In this document: in pieces, positions 8,113 to 18,104 of the stretch
Layout of the letters: each line of letters opens with the position of its first letter
How positions within the stretch are numbered: position 1 is the stretch's first letter
NCBI GenBank assembly: GCA_016710765.1
Contig: JADJUJ010000004.1
Coordinates: forward strand, 313,501-377,500
DNA: 64,000 bases
Reading direction: 5' to 3'
Source of the DNA: Lewinellaceae bacterium
Lineage (GTDB): Bacteria; Bacteroidota; Bacteroidia; Chitinophagales; Saprospiraceae
The notes under the pieces: model-generated
What the model was told of the DNA's origin: nothing
Database searches by the model: none
The model's input: only the letters and a program-made list of their open reading frames with translations
Translations under genes and position numbers: made by a program

Positions 8113-10252
8113 ATGAAAATGACTGTTAATTTGGTCAGCAGCCGTTTGGTTACCGTTTTGGGTGTCGCCGTGCTGTTGTTGCTGCCCAAGGAGGGTTCAC
8201 CCCAGATCACTGCCATGGTGAAAAAGGGGGACACCCGTGCCGTGATTATTGGTATTTCCGATTATCAAAACCAAAACATACCCGATCTCGAATTTGCAGA
8301 TGCTGATGCCAAAGCATTTGCGGAGTTCCTGCAATCGAAAGCCGGAGGCCTCCTCCCTGAAGCCAATGTAAAACTCCTGACCAACCAGGATGCCACCCAG
8401 GGAAAAATGGCCGTTGCGCTGACCTGGCTGATGTCGGAAAGCAAAGAAGGTGATCGCGCTATCATTTACTTTTCCGGGCACGGCGACGTAGAAACGCTCA
8501 CCATGCTGGGCTATCTGCTCACCTACGATGCTCCTGCCACGACTTACCTTGCCGGCGGTGCTTTTCCAAATCGGCAACCTGATGGCCATTATACAGCCTT
8601 TGAGCAATGTGAACAAAGCAGATGTGATTTTTATTGCCGATGCCTGCCATGCAGGAAAATTGGCCGGGAGCGCCGTCAATGGCACCCAGGCAACGGCAAG
8701 AGCGCTCTCCTCCGCTTCCGACGATCTGGTGCGCGTGGCAAAAATCATGTCCTGCCAACCCAACGAATTTTCCCGTGAAGGCCGCGAATGGGGCGGTGGG
8801 CACAGTGTTTTCACCTACTACCTGATCGATGGCATTATTGGGCTGGCCGATACGGATGGCGACAACAAAGTGAGCCTTTTCGAATTGCAGAATTACCTAC
8901 AAACCAACGTGCGCAAAGCTGTTGCACCAAGCAAACAGCTGCCTTTGGTCACTGGAAACCTGGATCTGGTGATGGCCAGGGTGGATCCGGAGGCCAAACA
9001 AAAATTGCTGGAAGAGAAAAATCCCGGACTCGCAGAACAACCCACTACACAGCCAACCTTAACAAAGGCCCCAGCAGCACCACCTGCCTTGCCCGGCGAC
9101 TCACTTACCCTTGCTCGGTATAAGTTGTTCGGAAAAGCCCTGGAGCAGAAGCACTTTTTATACCCGGAAAAAGAATCGGCTTATGCGCTTTACATGTTGT
9201 TAAAGGACAACGAAAGCATCGCACCGTTTCTACCGCAAATGCGCGATGGTTTGGTTTCCGGATTACAGGACGAGGCACAAAAAGCGATCAACGACTACCT
9301 GGCGGCCAGTCCGGAAGAACTCAGTCGACGCTGGTCGTACGATACCGTTTACCAGTATTACCCGCAATACCTGGAAAAAGCCGCTGAACTCCTGGGGCCG
9401 CAGCACTTTTCCTTTACTGATTTGAAGGCCAAACAGTTGTATTTTGAAGGCCTGAACCTCCGCTTAAAAGGCGAGCGGGAGAAGGACCCAACATTGTTTT
9501 CCGCAGCGCAACAACGGCAGGAACTGGTGCTCATGCTGTCGCCCAATGCGCCGTATGCATTCAACGAACTGGGATTGCTCGCGCGCAGAAACGGCAAATA
9601 CCAGGAAAGCATAACTTACTTCAACAAAGCCCTGGAGGTGGCGCCTACGTGGCCCCTGGCACAAACCAACCTGTGCGGGAGTTTATTGGATCTTGACCAT
9701 ATTGATGAGGCTATAATTCATTGTAATTTGGCTATTGAGTCCGACAGTTTGTTTGCACAAGCTTATTATAATTTAGGCGTTGCCTATCGCGAAAAAACAG
9801 ATTACAAACAGGCAATAAGTAATTACCGCAATTCTATTCGCCTGGACTCCAATTACGTTAATGCCTATTTCAAACTGGGCAGTGCCTACTATTTTATTGG
9901 CGAAAAAGAAAAGGCAAAGGAGATGTGGCAAACCTGCATCCAAAAACAGCCCAATAGTCCGGAGGCTTTTAATAACCTGGCCGCTCTGGCCATGGAGAAT
10001 GGGGATTTCCCGAAGGCCCTTACGCTCCTAAATGAAGCCACTCGAATTAAACCCAATTACACTTCAGCATTGTACGACACGGCGCTTGTGCTTGGTCAAC
10101 TAAAAGAGAATGAGAAATCGTTAGACGCTTTACAAGCAGCCCTGGCATCCGGCTACAAAAGGAAACAGCGCATTTTGGATGCGCCTGAACTCGAACAAGT
10201 GCGGGAACTGCCCCGCTTCCAACAATTGATGCAGCAGTATTTTCCGGAATAA
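8113..10252 (+). CDS. Caspase-like (peptidase C14) protein with TPR array, frameshifted
   Basis: Starts MKMTVNLVSSRLV with a hydrophobic export signal to about residue 28. The caspase fold begins RAVIIGISDYQ. The catalytic His is in YFSGHGD (H123) and the catalytic Cys in DACHAGK (C178 after repair), so both dyad residues are kept. The frame breaks near 8562 in GCTTTTCCAAATC; dropping one T joins GGAF to QIGNLMAII and gives 712 residues. After a linker (about 290-330), a helical part and about five TPRs follow (from YAFNELGLLARRNGKYQES to the end). The HSVFTYYLIDG and DTDGDNKVSLFEL segments match the caspase C-terminal subdomain. Likely a processing or death-type protease with a protein-binding TPR tail, probably outside the cytoplasm if the signal is real. 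The frame break is probably a sequencing error. Confidence 0.8.
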
Positions 10253-10313
10253 ACCTTTCGATATTCAGCCAACGAAGCGATTGTTATTGATTTTCCTTGC
10301 GATATTATTGTGG

Positions 10314-10454
10314 GTGCATCATAAGTACTGAATCAAGATTTTATTTGCCACGAAGGCACAAAGACAGAAAGGGCTCCCAGCGCTTTGTGTCTTTGCGCCT
10401 TCGTGGCAATTCTGTTTTGTCGTATAGCGTTGATCTAGCACTTATAATACGGCC
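10314..10454. repeat. Interspersed inverted-repeat element, family 2, copy A
   Basis: Imperfect terminal inverted repeats (GTGCATCATAAGTACTGAAT at the left; a similar reverse complement at the right) enclose a long hairpin. The hairpin stem is built from GCCACGAAGGCACAAAGACA and its complement TGTCTTTGCGCCTTCGTGGC. A related copy is at 17484-17637. The cacaaaggcacaaag type of hairpin is widespread in environmental bacteria (recollection). It lies 62 bp after the stop of the caspase-TPR gene. Non-coding. Confidence 0.7.
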
Positions 10455-10535
10455 GAACTTTTCATTTATCTGGCTTCAAATTCACACGGTGTTGAAAAAG
10501 ATATCTTGATCTTCCCCCATAATTTCTTGTCTTGA

Positions 10536-10573
10536 AAAACAAATCGGCACCGAATTGCTTCGATGCCGATTTA
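10536..10573 (-). terminator. Intrinsic terminator, minus strand
   Basis: Reading the minus strand: AAATCGGCA, loop, TGCCGATTTG, then TTTTT. It would end the operon whose last gene stops at 10766. The MITE copy at 10579-10739 lies exactly between that stop and this hairpin. Confidence 0.65.
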
Positions 10574-10578
10574 TAAGG

Positions 10579-10739
10579 TATACTCGAAATAAAGTGGTTT
10601 GCGAATGCTCACTTGTCCTCAGCCCTCCTGGCTGCGTTATAAATACTCGCCGATGCGCTGCATCGTCTGCGTTTTATGCCTTACCATCAGAACTGATGAC
10701 TGCGCGATTATTTTCGCAAACCACTTTACTTCGAGTATA
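10579..10739 (+). mobile_element. MITE-like element, copy 2 (161 bp)
   Basis: Same length and near-identical sequence to 6073-6233 but inverted. Terminal inverted repeats TATACTCGAAATAAAGTGG.../...CCACTTTACTTCGAGTATA. It ends 26 bp before the stop codon of the minus-strand FecR-like gene and just upstream of that gene's terminator hairpin. No transposase in the window has matching ends, so mobilisation would be in trans. Confidence 0.8.
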
Positions 10740-10765
10740 AATTTGGAAAAAGGATTACCCAGTGA

Positions 10766-11632
10766 CTATTTGTACACGGCCCTTGCTTTGGGTTGCAGGC
10801 CGCAGCGCATCCAAAACGCCGCATGCATCAGTTTAACATATTCGTTGTTGGGATGCATTTTTTGTACCGTATCGTATTTGCGGGAGGCTTCCTCAAACCA
10901 GCCATCAAGTTCCAGTGAAACGGCTTCCATAACGCGCTTGAGTTCTTCCGGACTTTCTTTGTACAGCGATCCGTCTTCTGCCATTTTAATGGCTTCGTCA
11001 CGCTCGGTAGCGGTGCCCAGTTCGAAGGAAAGGGTATTGGAGCGTATGGCTTGGGAACCAGTTGTGGTCACCCACCAATCGTATTTAACACCTGTTTTAA
11101 AGGCTGCACCCTTGAGATCAACTACCAGAAAAGTATCCTTTAAGGTTTTTTCCATCAACAGTTGGTTGGCCTTGTCCCTAATTTCAAAATGATAATCCTC
11201 ATTGCCTGCAGGTTTCGACCAGTAGAAGCGTATTTTTTTCGGATCGTCTATCGTGCCCCAACCGTCGCGTTTGTCGTTGCTGCCGCCCACCATCATGATG
11301 GCTGCCATGGAGTAATTGCCAAAATCGTGATCGAAGTCGAGCTTAATTTTTGCGCCCTCTGGAAATGCTTCCAGCAGGGTAAAACTTTGTTTGCCAGACT
11401 TTTTTACAAAATTACCGTCGCAATACATCGTAACACTAGCATTGGCGGGCAATTCCACGCGGCCATTCCGTTTGAGCACGGCACCGGTAATTACTTCCTG
11501 TTTTTTCTTTTGGCCGGGAGACTGGTAGCAAATTTTGCCGTTGGCATTAACCAACACCACCGGCATGAGCTGTTGTGCCTGAAGAGAAAGTCCCAGGCAA
11601 AGGACCATAACAATTGTGATGACTTGCTTCAT
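10766..11632 (-). CDS. FecR-like/TPR secreted protein (paralogue 2)
   Basis: 288 residues. Signal peptide MKQVITIVMVLCLGLSLQAQ. Residues about 25-85 form a beta-rich part reminiscent of FecR domains (VNANGKICYQ; GAVLKRNGRVELPANASVTMYC). A middle Ig-like segment follows (KIRFYWSKPAGNEDYHFEI), where cargo-like beta strands predominate. The C-terminus has a short helical TPR-like pair (LDGWFEEASRKYDTVQKMHPNNEYVKLMHAAFW). A paralogue with the same order lies at 13442-14389. It is the last gene of a minus-strand series CHASE2, FecR-like, metallopeptidase, FecR-like. Probably an extracytoplasmic binding or assembly partner of the metallopeptidase; this is inference. Confidence 0.65.
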   Translation of the reverse strand: MKQVITIVMVLCLGLSLQAQQLMPVVLVNANGKICYQSPGQKKKQEVITGAVLKRNGRVELPANASVTMYCDGNFVKKSGKQSFTLLEAFPEGAKIKLDFDHDFGNYSMAAIMMVGGSNDKRDGWGTIDDPKKIRFYWSKPAGNEDYHFEIRDKANQLLMEKTLKDTFLVVDLKGAAFKTGVKYDWWVTTTGSQAIRSNTLSFELGTATERDEAIKMAEDGSLYKESPEELKRVMEAVSLELDGWFEEASRKYDTVQKMHPNNEYVKLMHAAFWMRCGLQPKARAVYK

Positions 11633-11773
11633 TATCGAATAATTTTCGGACCCCTACGCATGCGCGCGACCCAACGGGTAAACGCCGTTGAATGCTAAAG
11701 ACCCAGGTTTACAAAAAGATTAAAAAAGGATTATTTGTTAACCGGGGGGAGGTTTATGTGGGTCAAAAAATTA

Positions 11774-13409
11774 TTAATCCATGGACACGCAATACGTGCC
11801 CCAACGCCACACCTTTCCGGCACGGTCGAAATGGAACAACAAACTAAGGCCGGGATAAACCCAAACGGTACCGCCAGCAGGCTGTGCAACAACACGCGTC
11901 GGAAGTCCGTAAACAGCCTCTACCTGTGTGTTTGTGTTGCCAACTACAATACCATCGCGGGTAGCATCGCCGCAGCCGGCGCCACACAATTGCACCACGG
12001 CATAGCGTTGCCCTTTGTCGGCAAAATGAACCAAAACCTTAGAATGTGGATAATCTTTGACACCACAAATGATATTTGAAGCGAGTTTAATTTCTTTAAT
12101 GTCGCTGGGAGGCTCTACCAAAAAATCCTCCAGCACCAGCTGGTCAATGGTTTCCAAACCACCAACTTTTGAATTGTTGTGCCGTTCGGGCGCCAACTGA
12201 CGTAATTTTCGCAGGTTGATATCGGCCAAAACACTGCCTTGTTTTTGCGCTGTTTCAAACAACCGATCGGCACCAACTGAGTCCTGCTGAAGTGCGTGTT
12301 GAACACCTTCCAGTACCATAGCCAACAGGGGGTCGGATCCTTTTACGGCCTTGTACTTCGACAACCAGTAGGCGGCATCTTCCCAGGCATTTTGCAGCGT
12401 AAAGCAGCAGGCCTTGTTGAGGTAAGCAGGGGCGTAGCCGGGGTCCAGATTGATGGCATCGTTGAACTGCTGAATGGCCTCATTCAACATTGCGGTCCGC
12501 TTCTGTAGCCGATCCTGCTCAAACCCCTTCAGGTTGTACAGCCTGGAATTGGGGTCGGGTTCAATGGGCAGCGCAAACGGCATTTCCTTGGTTGTAAAGG
12601 TTCATGGCAGCCAGTGCCCTCTTTACGCCAACATTATTGACGATTTCCCTGCTGGAAAAGGTTTGCAGTACATAGCGGTAATACTGTGCCGCTTCATCAA
12701 AGCGTTCGAGGAGGGAAAGGTATTGGGCGGTTTCAAAAACCGTTTGGAGTTCTTTCAGTTGGGTGGAGGCATTGTTTCCCATTCCAACCCGGTCTGAGAG
12801 CGGTGGGTAGCCGGCCAACTGGTCGGGCAATCCGTAGCTGCGGTACACCTGGGGCAGCAGGCGCGGAATGATGCCATATACATTGTATCCGGCACTGAGC
12901 GACAGGAAGCCACCGAGGTAGTCGGCCTGGGTTTCCTGTCGAATACCGTCGTCTTTGCCAGCAACAAACTGGGCAGATTCCAGATTGGTATTGGCCCGGG
13001 CAAAATTCCGGCTCCAGTCGTGTTGTTCGTAGTAGTGGGTAAGCTCGTGTCCGAGGAGGGCGGCAAGTGCATTCAGCGAATCGGCGCCAAAGCCCATACA
13101 AACATCGTAAGCGCTTTCTTCCAGGCCAATTTGCAGGGCCACTGGATTCATCCAGGCAACGTATTGCTGGCCGTCGTTCATTACAAATTCAGGTGCTGGC
13201 TTCCGAAGGTCACCGCGGGCTTGCAGTAAATCATCGTATACCTTTTTGGCCGTCTGGTATTTCCTGGGATTGACATTACCGGACGAAGCCTTACCCTGCA
13301 GATTTTGCACATAGGCAAAGATAGGATCCTGCGCTGTGAGCAGACCTGTACAAAACATACACGCAAGCAGCAAGCAGTATCGCAATCTGTTTTCCTTATT
13401 GATTTTCAT
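11774..13409 (-). CDS. Secreted M48-like zinc metallopeptidase with TPR region (paralogue 2), frameshifted
   Basis: Signal peptide within MKINKENRLRYCLLLACMFCTGLLTAQ. Zinc motif HELTH at 121-125 and ETQAD at 159-163, parallel to the 6262-7944 paralogue. The first frame ends shortly after AAMNLYNQ; the adjoining frame continues EMPFALPIEPDPNS and the TPR helix NLDPGYAPAYLNKAC, which matches the paralogue (NPDYAPAYLNKAC). Dropping one G near 12586 gives a 544-residue protein. The C-terminal region ends FHFDRAGKVWRWGTYCVSMD. It lies 32 bp downstream of the FecR-like gene at 13442, so cotranscription is likely. It probably acts in the periplasm or at the cell surface. Confidence 0.75.
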
Positions 13410-13441
13410 AGGTGCCTGATGTGGAGATGGAGCTGATTAGG

Positions 13442-14389
13442 TTACTTCAGCATTGCTTTTGCTTGATCTATAAGGTCGACCCGGGCCAAAAATGCGGCAT
13501 AGGAGCGCTTCACCAGCAAATCATTGGGATTGTCCCGAAGCATTGCTGTGTAGCAAGTATTGGCATCGTAGTAGAACTCATTTTCTTCAAGGGCAAAAGC
13601 CTGCATCAGCTGTTGTTCTACCGGGGTGGCCGTCTTGTAGGCCTCAATTTTTTCTGCCGTGGCGATGGCCCTGGCAGCGGCTTCCGGCTGGTAAACAAAT
13701 TGCATTTTGCTGGATATCGGGTCCTGTGCGTTGCTGGCATCAGCTGCCACAATCTGCCATTCGTAGGCACTTCCTGGCTCCAGGGCTAAATCGCCCATGG
13801 GAAGCAGCAAGTTGTTGTTGCGGGTACTAATGGCAGCAATAACGCCATCGTCGGATTGCCGGCTAAGGTGGAAACTTGGGTGAAAGCCATCGGGGGCTTC
13901 CCATTGAAAATTTACCGGTTTATCGGAAAGTTTTCCTGTGTACAGAATACTGGCGGTGACGGCAAATTCCTTCGTACCAAAACCTTTAACGCCGGCATGC
14001 AGGTTTTCCATTGCCTGTTCGTGGTGTTTCTCCAACTGGTGCTCATCGGTAGAGCCATCCATATTGCCCGTCATAAACAACCAAAAGCGGTTGATAAAAC
14101 TCAGCGAACTGGTATTGCCGGCTTCCTTGGCTACTTCCTCCAAAAAGTGGGTATTGGTATCGCTGAAGGCGAACACCTTCCCTTTGCACAGCAGTTTTAC
14201 TGTGCCATTCTGGTTGCATTTGATCTTTCCCTGCGGGGAAAGGGTAATGCCCGGATAAACCGAAGTGGGGGATGTTTGTTGGGGTGCGTAGTACATCACC
14301 TTTCCGGTGGTGTGGATGACCGTAATTTCATCCTGGGCTGTGCCTTGCAGGCTAAACAGAATACAAAGGCAGAATAATAGCGTTCTCAT
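13442..14389 (-). CDS. FecR-like/TPR secreted protein (paralogue 1)
   Basis: 315 residues. Signal peptide MRTLLFCLCILFSLQGTAQ. A FecR-like beta segment follows (HTTGKVMYYAP; GITLSPQGKIKCNQNGTVKLLC). The middle region holds an Ig/fibronectin-like stretch (VNFQWEAPDGFHPSFHL; GSAYEWQIVAAD). The C-terminus has a TPR-like pair (ENEFYYDANTCYTAML; NDLLVKRSYAAFLARVD). Its order of parts matches the 10766 gene, so the two are paralogues. It starts 27 bp after the CHASE2 stop and ends 32 bp before the metallopeptidase start, which indicates one operon. Confidence 0.65.
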   Translation of the reverse strand: MRTLLFCLCILFSLQGTAQDEITVIHTTGKVMYYAPQQTSPTSVYPGITLSPQGKIKCNQNGTVKLLCKGKVFAFSDTNTHFLEEVAKEAGNTSSLSFINRFWLFMTGNMDGSTDEHQLEKHHEQAMENLHAGVKGFGTKEFAVTASILYTGKLSDKPVNFQWEAPDGFHPSFHLSRQSDDGVIAAISTRNNNLLLPMGDLALEPGSAYEWQIVAADASNAQDPISSKMQFVYQPEAAARAIATAEKIEAYKTATPVEQQLMQAFALEENEFYYDANTCYTAMLRDNPNDLLVKRSYAAFLARVDLIDQAKAMLK

Positions 14390-14416
14390 GGCAAATGTTT
14401 TTTGTTTTCCCTTGGT

Positions 14417-15679
14417 TCATTTGACTTCAGTAGGATTGGTTACCTTCGGATGATGATGTTTTGTGCGAAAATGTTCCGGAACCCGCCCGAGGGCTGGAAT
14501 ATTTTGCCGCAGGTAATAGTAAATGATGCACAAATCGAAGACCAGAATGATGGCAACAATGGCCACTGTAAAGTCCATTTTGACCTGAAAGGCATAAAAA
14601 ACCCAGGCAGTCAGCAAAAACAACAAGGCAATTTCTACCACTTGCACAAGATGCGCCCAGCGATACAAGATCTTGGGGAAAGGCTTGAAATACCAAAAGT
14701 ATTTATAATTCCAGAAAAAGAAGAAGGTATTAGCGTAAATCAGGACGATTGCAAAAAGAAAAGTGGCCCATTTTGGAAAATAGTTAATATAATCATTGTC
14801 GAGCATCATCCGAACTATATTCGCGTGAATTACCGCACCGTACATATCCGGAACAGAACGGCCGGTATAACGAGGGTTCAGGGGCGTATAAAACCGGTCT
14901 AAAATGGCATCATCCGCTGAATAATCACTCAGGTATCCAATGATGACTATTTTATCCCGAAAAATTTCCGATAAATTAACCGTCGTATCCAAAATAGTCT
15001 CCGGCTCAAAGCGGATATAGCTGTTGATATTGGTCGTTAAATGAATCCGCTCTACTTTATTGTGTCGCTTTTCCAACATTTCTACGGAGGCTGGATCGTA
15101 CATCTTGGCCACTTCTACAGCAAAACAGTAGGAAGCACCACTTTGGGTTTTTTCCATCGGACTAAAAAAGCGGACAGCTCGGGTGCTGTCGCCCGGGAAA
15201 TTCGAAAAGCCGGTACGGGTGTAATCTGAAAACAGGGTATCTGATCCAGTTACTTTTTCAAAAGCACCTGCAGATTCGCTGTAATTGACCAGCTTGTTGG
15301 CCAGCACGATGTTGTCGTGTTGTTTGAAAATTTGTTGCAACGAAGCATCGATTTCGTGGTCTTTCCTGCCCTCCAACAAAATGTCGATACCAATGACACG
15401 AGGTTGTGCTGCCTCGATGCGCTCCAGCATTTGACCGAGCGTCTTCCTGTCCGGAATACCAGTATTGACCAGTACAATGCGATCGTCGAGTTTTACCTGC
15501 GAGTTGCGGAGCCGGGAATAAACGATGTCGGTAACATCATAATCCCTGATGCCGTAGGTAAATGGATCCAGAAAATGATGCTCAATGTGAACAAAACTTA
15601 ATATCCACATCACCAAAAAAATAAAAACGGTCGCAAGAATATTATGAAGGCGAAAGATGTGTCTCCAATTAATGCGCAT
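14417..15679 (-). CDS. CHASE2-domain membrane sensor protein
   Basis: 420 residues. One N-terminal membrane helix (about 12-30, ILATVFIFLVMWIL), then an extracytoplasmic CHASE2 domain of about 250 residues. CHASE2 hallmarks are present: DDRIVLVNTG, PRVIGIDILLEGR, IFRDKIVIIGYLSDYSADD, and VPDMYGAVIHANIVRMML. Three membrane helices follow at about 300-390, and a short charged tail ends the protein. There is no kinase, cyclase or other output domain, so signal output must pass through helices or partners. It heads the minus-strand operon with the FecR-like and metallopeptidase genes. CHASE2 proteins sense unknown extracellular signals; pairing with proteases here is unusual. Confidence 0.85.
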   Translation of the reverse strand: MRINWRHIFRLHNILATVFIFLVMWILSFVHIEHHFLDPFTYGIRDYDVTDIVYSRLRNSQVKLDDRIVLVNTGIPDRKTLGQMLERIEAAQPRVIGIDILLEGRKDHEIDASLQQIFKQHDNIVLANKLVNYSESAGAFEKVTGSDTLFSDYTRTGFSNFPGDSTRAVRFFSPMEKTQSGASYCFAVEVAKMYDPASVEMLEKRHNKVERIHLTTNINSYIRFEPETILDTTVNLSEIFRDKIVIIGYLSDYSADDAILDRFYTPLNPRYTGRSVPDMYGAVIHANIVRMMLDNDYINYFPKWATFLFAIVLIYANTFFFFWNYKYFWYFKPFPKILYRWAHLVQVVEIALLFLLTAWVFYAFQVKMDFTVAIVAIILVFDLCIIYYYLRQNIPALGRVPEHFRTKHHHPKVTNPTEVK

Positions 15680-15887
15680 AGGAAATTTCGGCGTAGGTTT
15701 AATTTTTGGCAGTTTTACGTTCTTGAAGGCACATAAATGTGCTATTAGGGTGCAAATTAGTCAAATATGTTAATACCTTGGTGCAATAAAATAAGGAGTC
15801 TCTTACTGAAAAGCCCATTCAAACCCAACGATTCAGGTAACCAAAACACTGCCCGTCAAATCAATCTGGCGACTTAAATACTTTGAA

Positions 15888-17436
15888 ATGAGAACTCAGT
15901 TATTGCTTTCGATCCTTATTTGCCTGGCTGCCTTAAGGTTACCCGCGCAAGACCTGCACATTTATTGCGATGCATTTAGCGACTCCATCTTTTACCAACG
16001 CAATGGCAAACTCGTTGAGAATGCTATGGTACGCAAAGGAGACCAGATTATTTTGCATATCCGTAATTACAACAATTACCCGTACAACATTGAGCTGGAA
16101 ACCGAAAACAAAAACCTCACCCTCGCTGAAGGCCAGTATGGCAAAGGCTTTGCCCCTTCCAGTGCTGGCGCCAGCCCTTTTTCCATGTTGCTGAAATCTG
16201 TTGGTGGGGGTTTTCCCGGGCTACCGGATCTATTTGGTGGCGGTAATGACAATTTCGGGTTTGCCGGTAACGATGGCAATGCAGAACAAGCCAGCCAAAT
16301 CGCAAAAAAAGTTGCTGAGTTCAGAAAAAACCTAAAATACCTCGAACAAACCGATACTGATTTGGCTGCGCTCGAATCCAAACTGGAGATGAGCATGGCT
16401 GCGCAAAAAATGCACGATTTCTCTATCGAAGAAATTAATCGGCTGCGATACGACCCAAACCTGGAACCGGCTCAAATCAAACGCATGACCCAGGAATATG
16501 CCCAGCAAATTTTCCAGGAAAGCAATCCTGAAAATCTTACGCTGCAGTATGTGCTGGATCGATCCAATGCCCGCTCTGATGTGGCAGCGCTTATTTCTGA
16601 TTATCGGCTAAAAGTAAACCGGTACGATCGCTTCCATCAAAAAATAGCGGGCCTGAGCGAGGAACTTCAACAGTTTTCAGTGCCTAATAACGGGCTCGAC
16701 CCATTTGTAGACTCCACTTTCCTGATCAGTCTGAAAGGCGCAGAAAAGCTGGATGCATACCAGCAAAACCTCGTTAATTTGGAAAAGCCAGGAAGCGGTC
16801 GCCAACTTTGACCCCACCAAAATGGCAGCCCTGCGCAGCAGCTACATCAGCTTTATGGCGAATGATTTCACCAAAACCTACCGCCAGGTAGCGGAAGGCG
16901 ACAACCTGAACATGCGCATCCGGATTACACCTGTGGATTCGGCCCTTTATCTGGGCGCGCGAAGCAAGCAATTGCCACCTATTCCAGTAAAAGTTTATGG
17001 TGGGATACGGGTCAACACGAGTATTGGTGTAGGTTTTGTTCAATACTTTCAACGGCCAAAAGATTATTTCGTGCGTGACTCCATTGTGGTATCCAGCGAC
17101 AAAGACGCCTTTACGCCCGTGCTTTCCTCTTTTATACACTTTTACAGTCCGCGACCCGGCAACTTGTCCTGGGGAGGCTCTTTTGGTGTTGGCCTGCCCT
17201 TGGGCGGTCAGGACAACCTTCAGTCTATCTCGTTCTTCCTGGGGCCCAGCCTGGTAATTGGGCAGGCACAAAACATCGTCTTCAGCGGTGGCATCATGGG
17301 CGGAAAAGTACCCGCTCCCGGCCAAGGATACAAAGTAGGCGACTATTTCGACTCCGATGCAGCCCTCTTTACCACAGATTCCAGGTACGCCCTGGGTTAT
17401 TTTCTTGGTGTTTCTTTTAACATCATGGGAAAATAA
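15888..17436 (+). CDS. Secreted coiled-coil protein with C-terminal beta-barrel-like domain, frameshifted
   Basis: Signal peptide MRTQLLLSILICLAALRLPAQ. Beta strands to about residue 85 (GDQIILHIRNYNNYPYNIEL), a Gly/Phe-rich linker (GGGFPGLPDLFGGGNDNFGF), then a long charged helical stretch (about 135-300) suitable for coiled coil. The first frame stops at 16811; from NLE near 16790 the next frame continues SQEAVANFDPTKMAAL to a C-terminal strand-rich part (YGGIRVNTSIGVGFVQYF ... LGYFLGVSFNIMGK). Dropping one A in the GGAAAAG run gives 515 residues. It is divergent from the CHASE2 gene with a 208-bp shared upstream region, which suggests joint regulation. Probably envelope-anchored; function unknown. 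Confidence 0.65.
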
Positions 17437-17483
17437 GACCATCCCTTTACCTGACTTCTGGGTTCCGCCGACTTTTAAAAGTG

Positions 17484-17637
17484 GGTGTATCATAAATACT
17501 GAATCCAGATTTTATACCAAATCAAGTTCTGCCACAAAGGCGCAAAGACACAAAGGGCACCCAATTCTTTGTGTCTTTGTGCCTTTGTGGCAATTTTATT
17601 TTGTCGCATAGCGTCGATGTATACTTACGATACGGCC
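17484..17637. repeat. Interspersed inverted-repeat element, family 2, copy B
   Basis: Matches the 10314-10454 element: left end GTATCATAAATACTGAATCC, internal hairpin made from GCCACAAAGGCGCAAAGACA and its complement, right end GCGTCGATGTATACTTACGATACG before truncation of similarity. It lies 48 bp after the stop of the coiled-coil gene, again in a 3' position. Confidence 0.7.
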
Positions 17638-17795
17638 TCTTTGCTTGTGGGCAGAGGTTAAAGCCCCGACGCCAGGTAAAAGCTGCAACAGGAACACCCG
17701 TCATCCAACAATGTACACCTGGTAATCCTGCACTTGGCGCGTATTCAACAACCGAGGCATAAGGGATCAGCAATAAAATAAATTCCACTCGAGCA

Positions 17796-17830
17796 TAGTG
17801 TCGGGGCGACTCGGAGTCGCCCCGACACTA
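17796..17830. repeat. GC-rich 16-bp-stem palindrome
   Basis: TAGTGTCGGGGCGACT, three-base loop, then the exact complement. It has no T-tract on either side. It lies inside the 668-bp gene-free stretch 17437-18104, which otherwise holds only the repeat at 17484-17637 and the terminator at 18054. Short open frames here look non-coding. Confidence 0.75.
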
Positions 17831-18053
17831 TCCCGGCCGATTTTCAAAATTATATTTGAACTACCAGATGGAAGTTTAACTTATGAGAAGGCCTCATCGA
17901 TTTTGACTTGCAAACCCGATAGTGCGTTGTCGTACAAGAGAACCAACGCCGTTAATGGAAGACACGTGCGTGATGGCATTTGATTAATGCTGTACTGCAC
18001 CATTTAGCCTATTTGTCTTTAACCATTGTAACAAGGCCCCTTTTCAAGCGCAT

Positions 18054-18087
18054 AAAAAAAGGGGACGATCTTTCGATCGTCCCCCCC
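18054..18087 (-). terminator. Intrinsic terminator of the 18105 gene
   Basis: On the minus strand: GGGGACGATCGAAAGATCGTCCCC followed by seven T. It lies 17 bp past the stop of the SnoaL-like gene. Confidence 0.85.
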
Positions 18088-18104
18088 AAATGATTTCTAA
18101 ATTG

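Noticed and set aside
17437..18104. A gene in the 668-bp gap after the coiled-coil protein
   Set aside because: Only repeats, a palindrome and a terminator are evident; open frames there are short and not protein-like.
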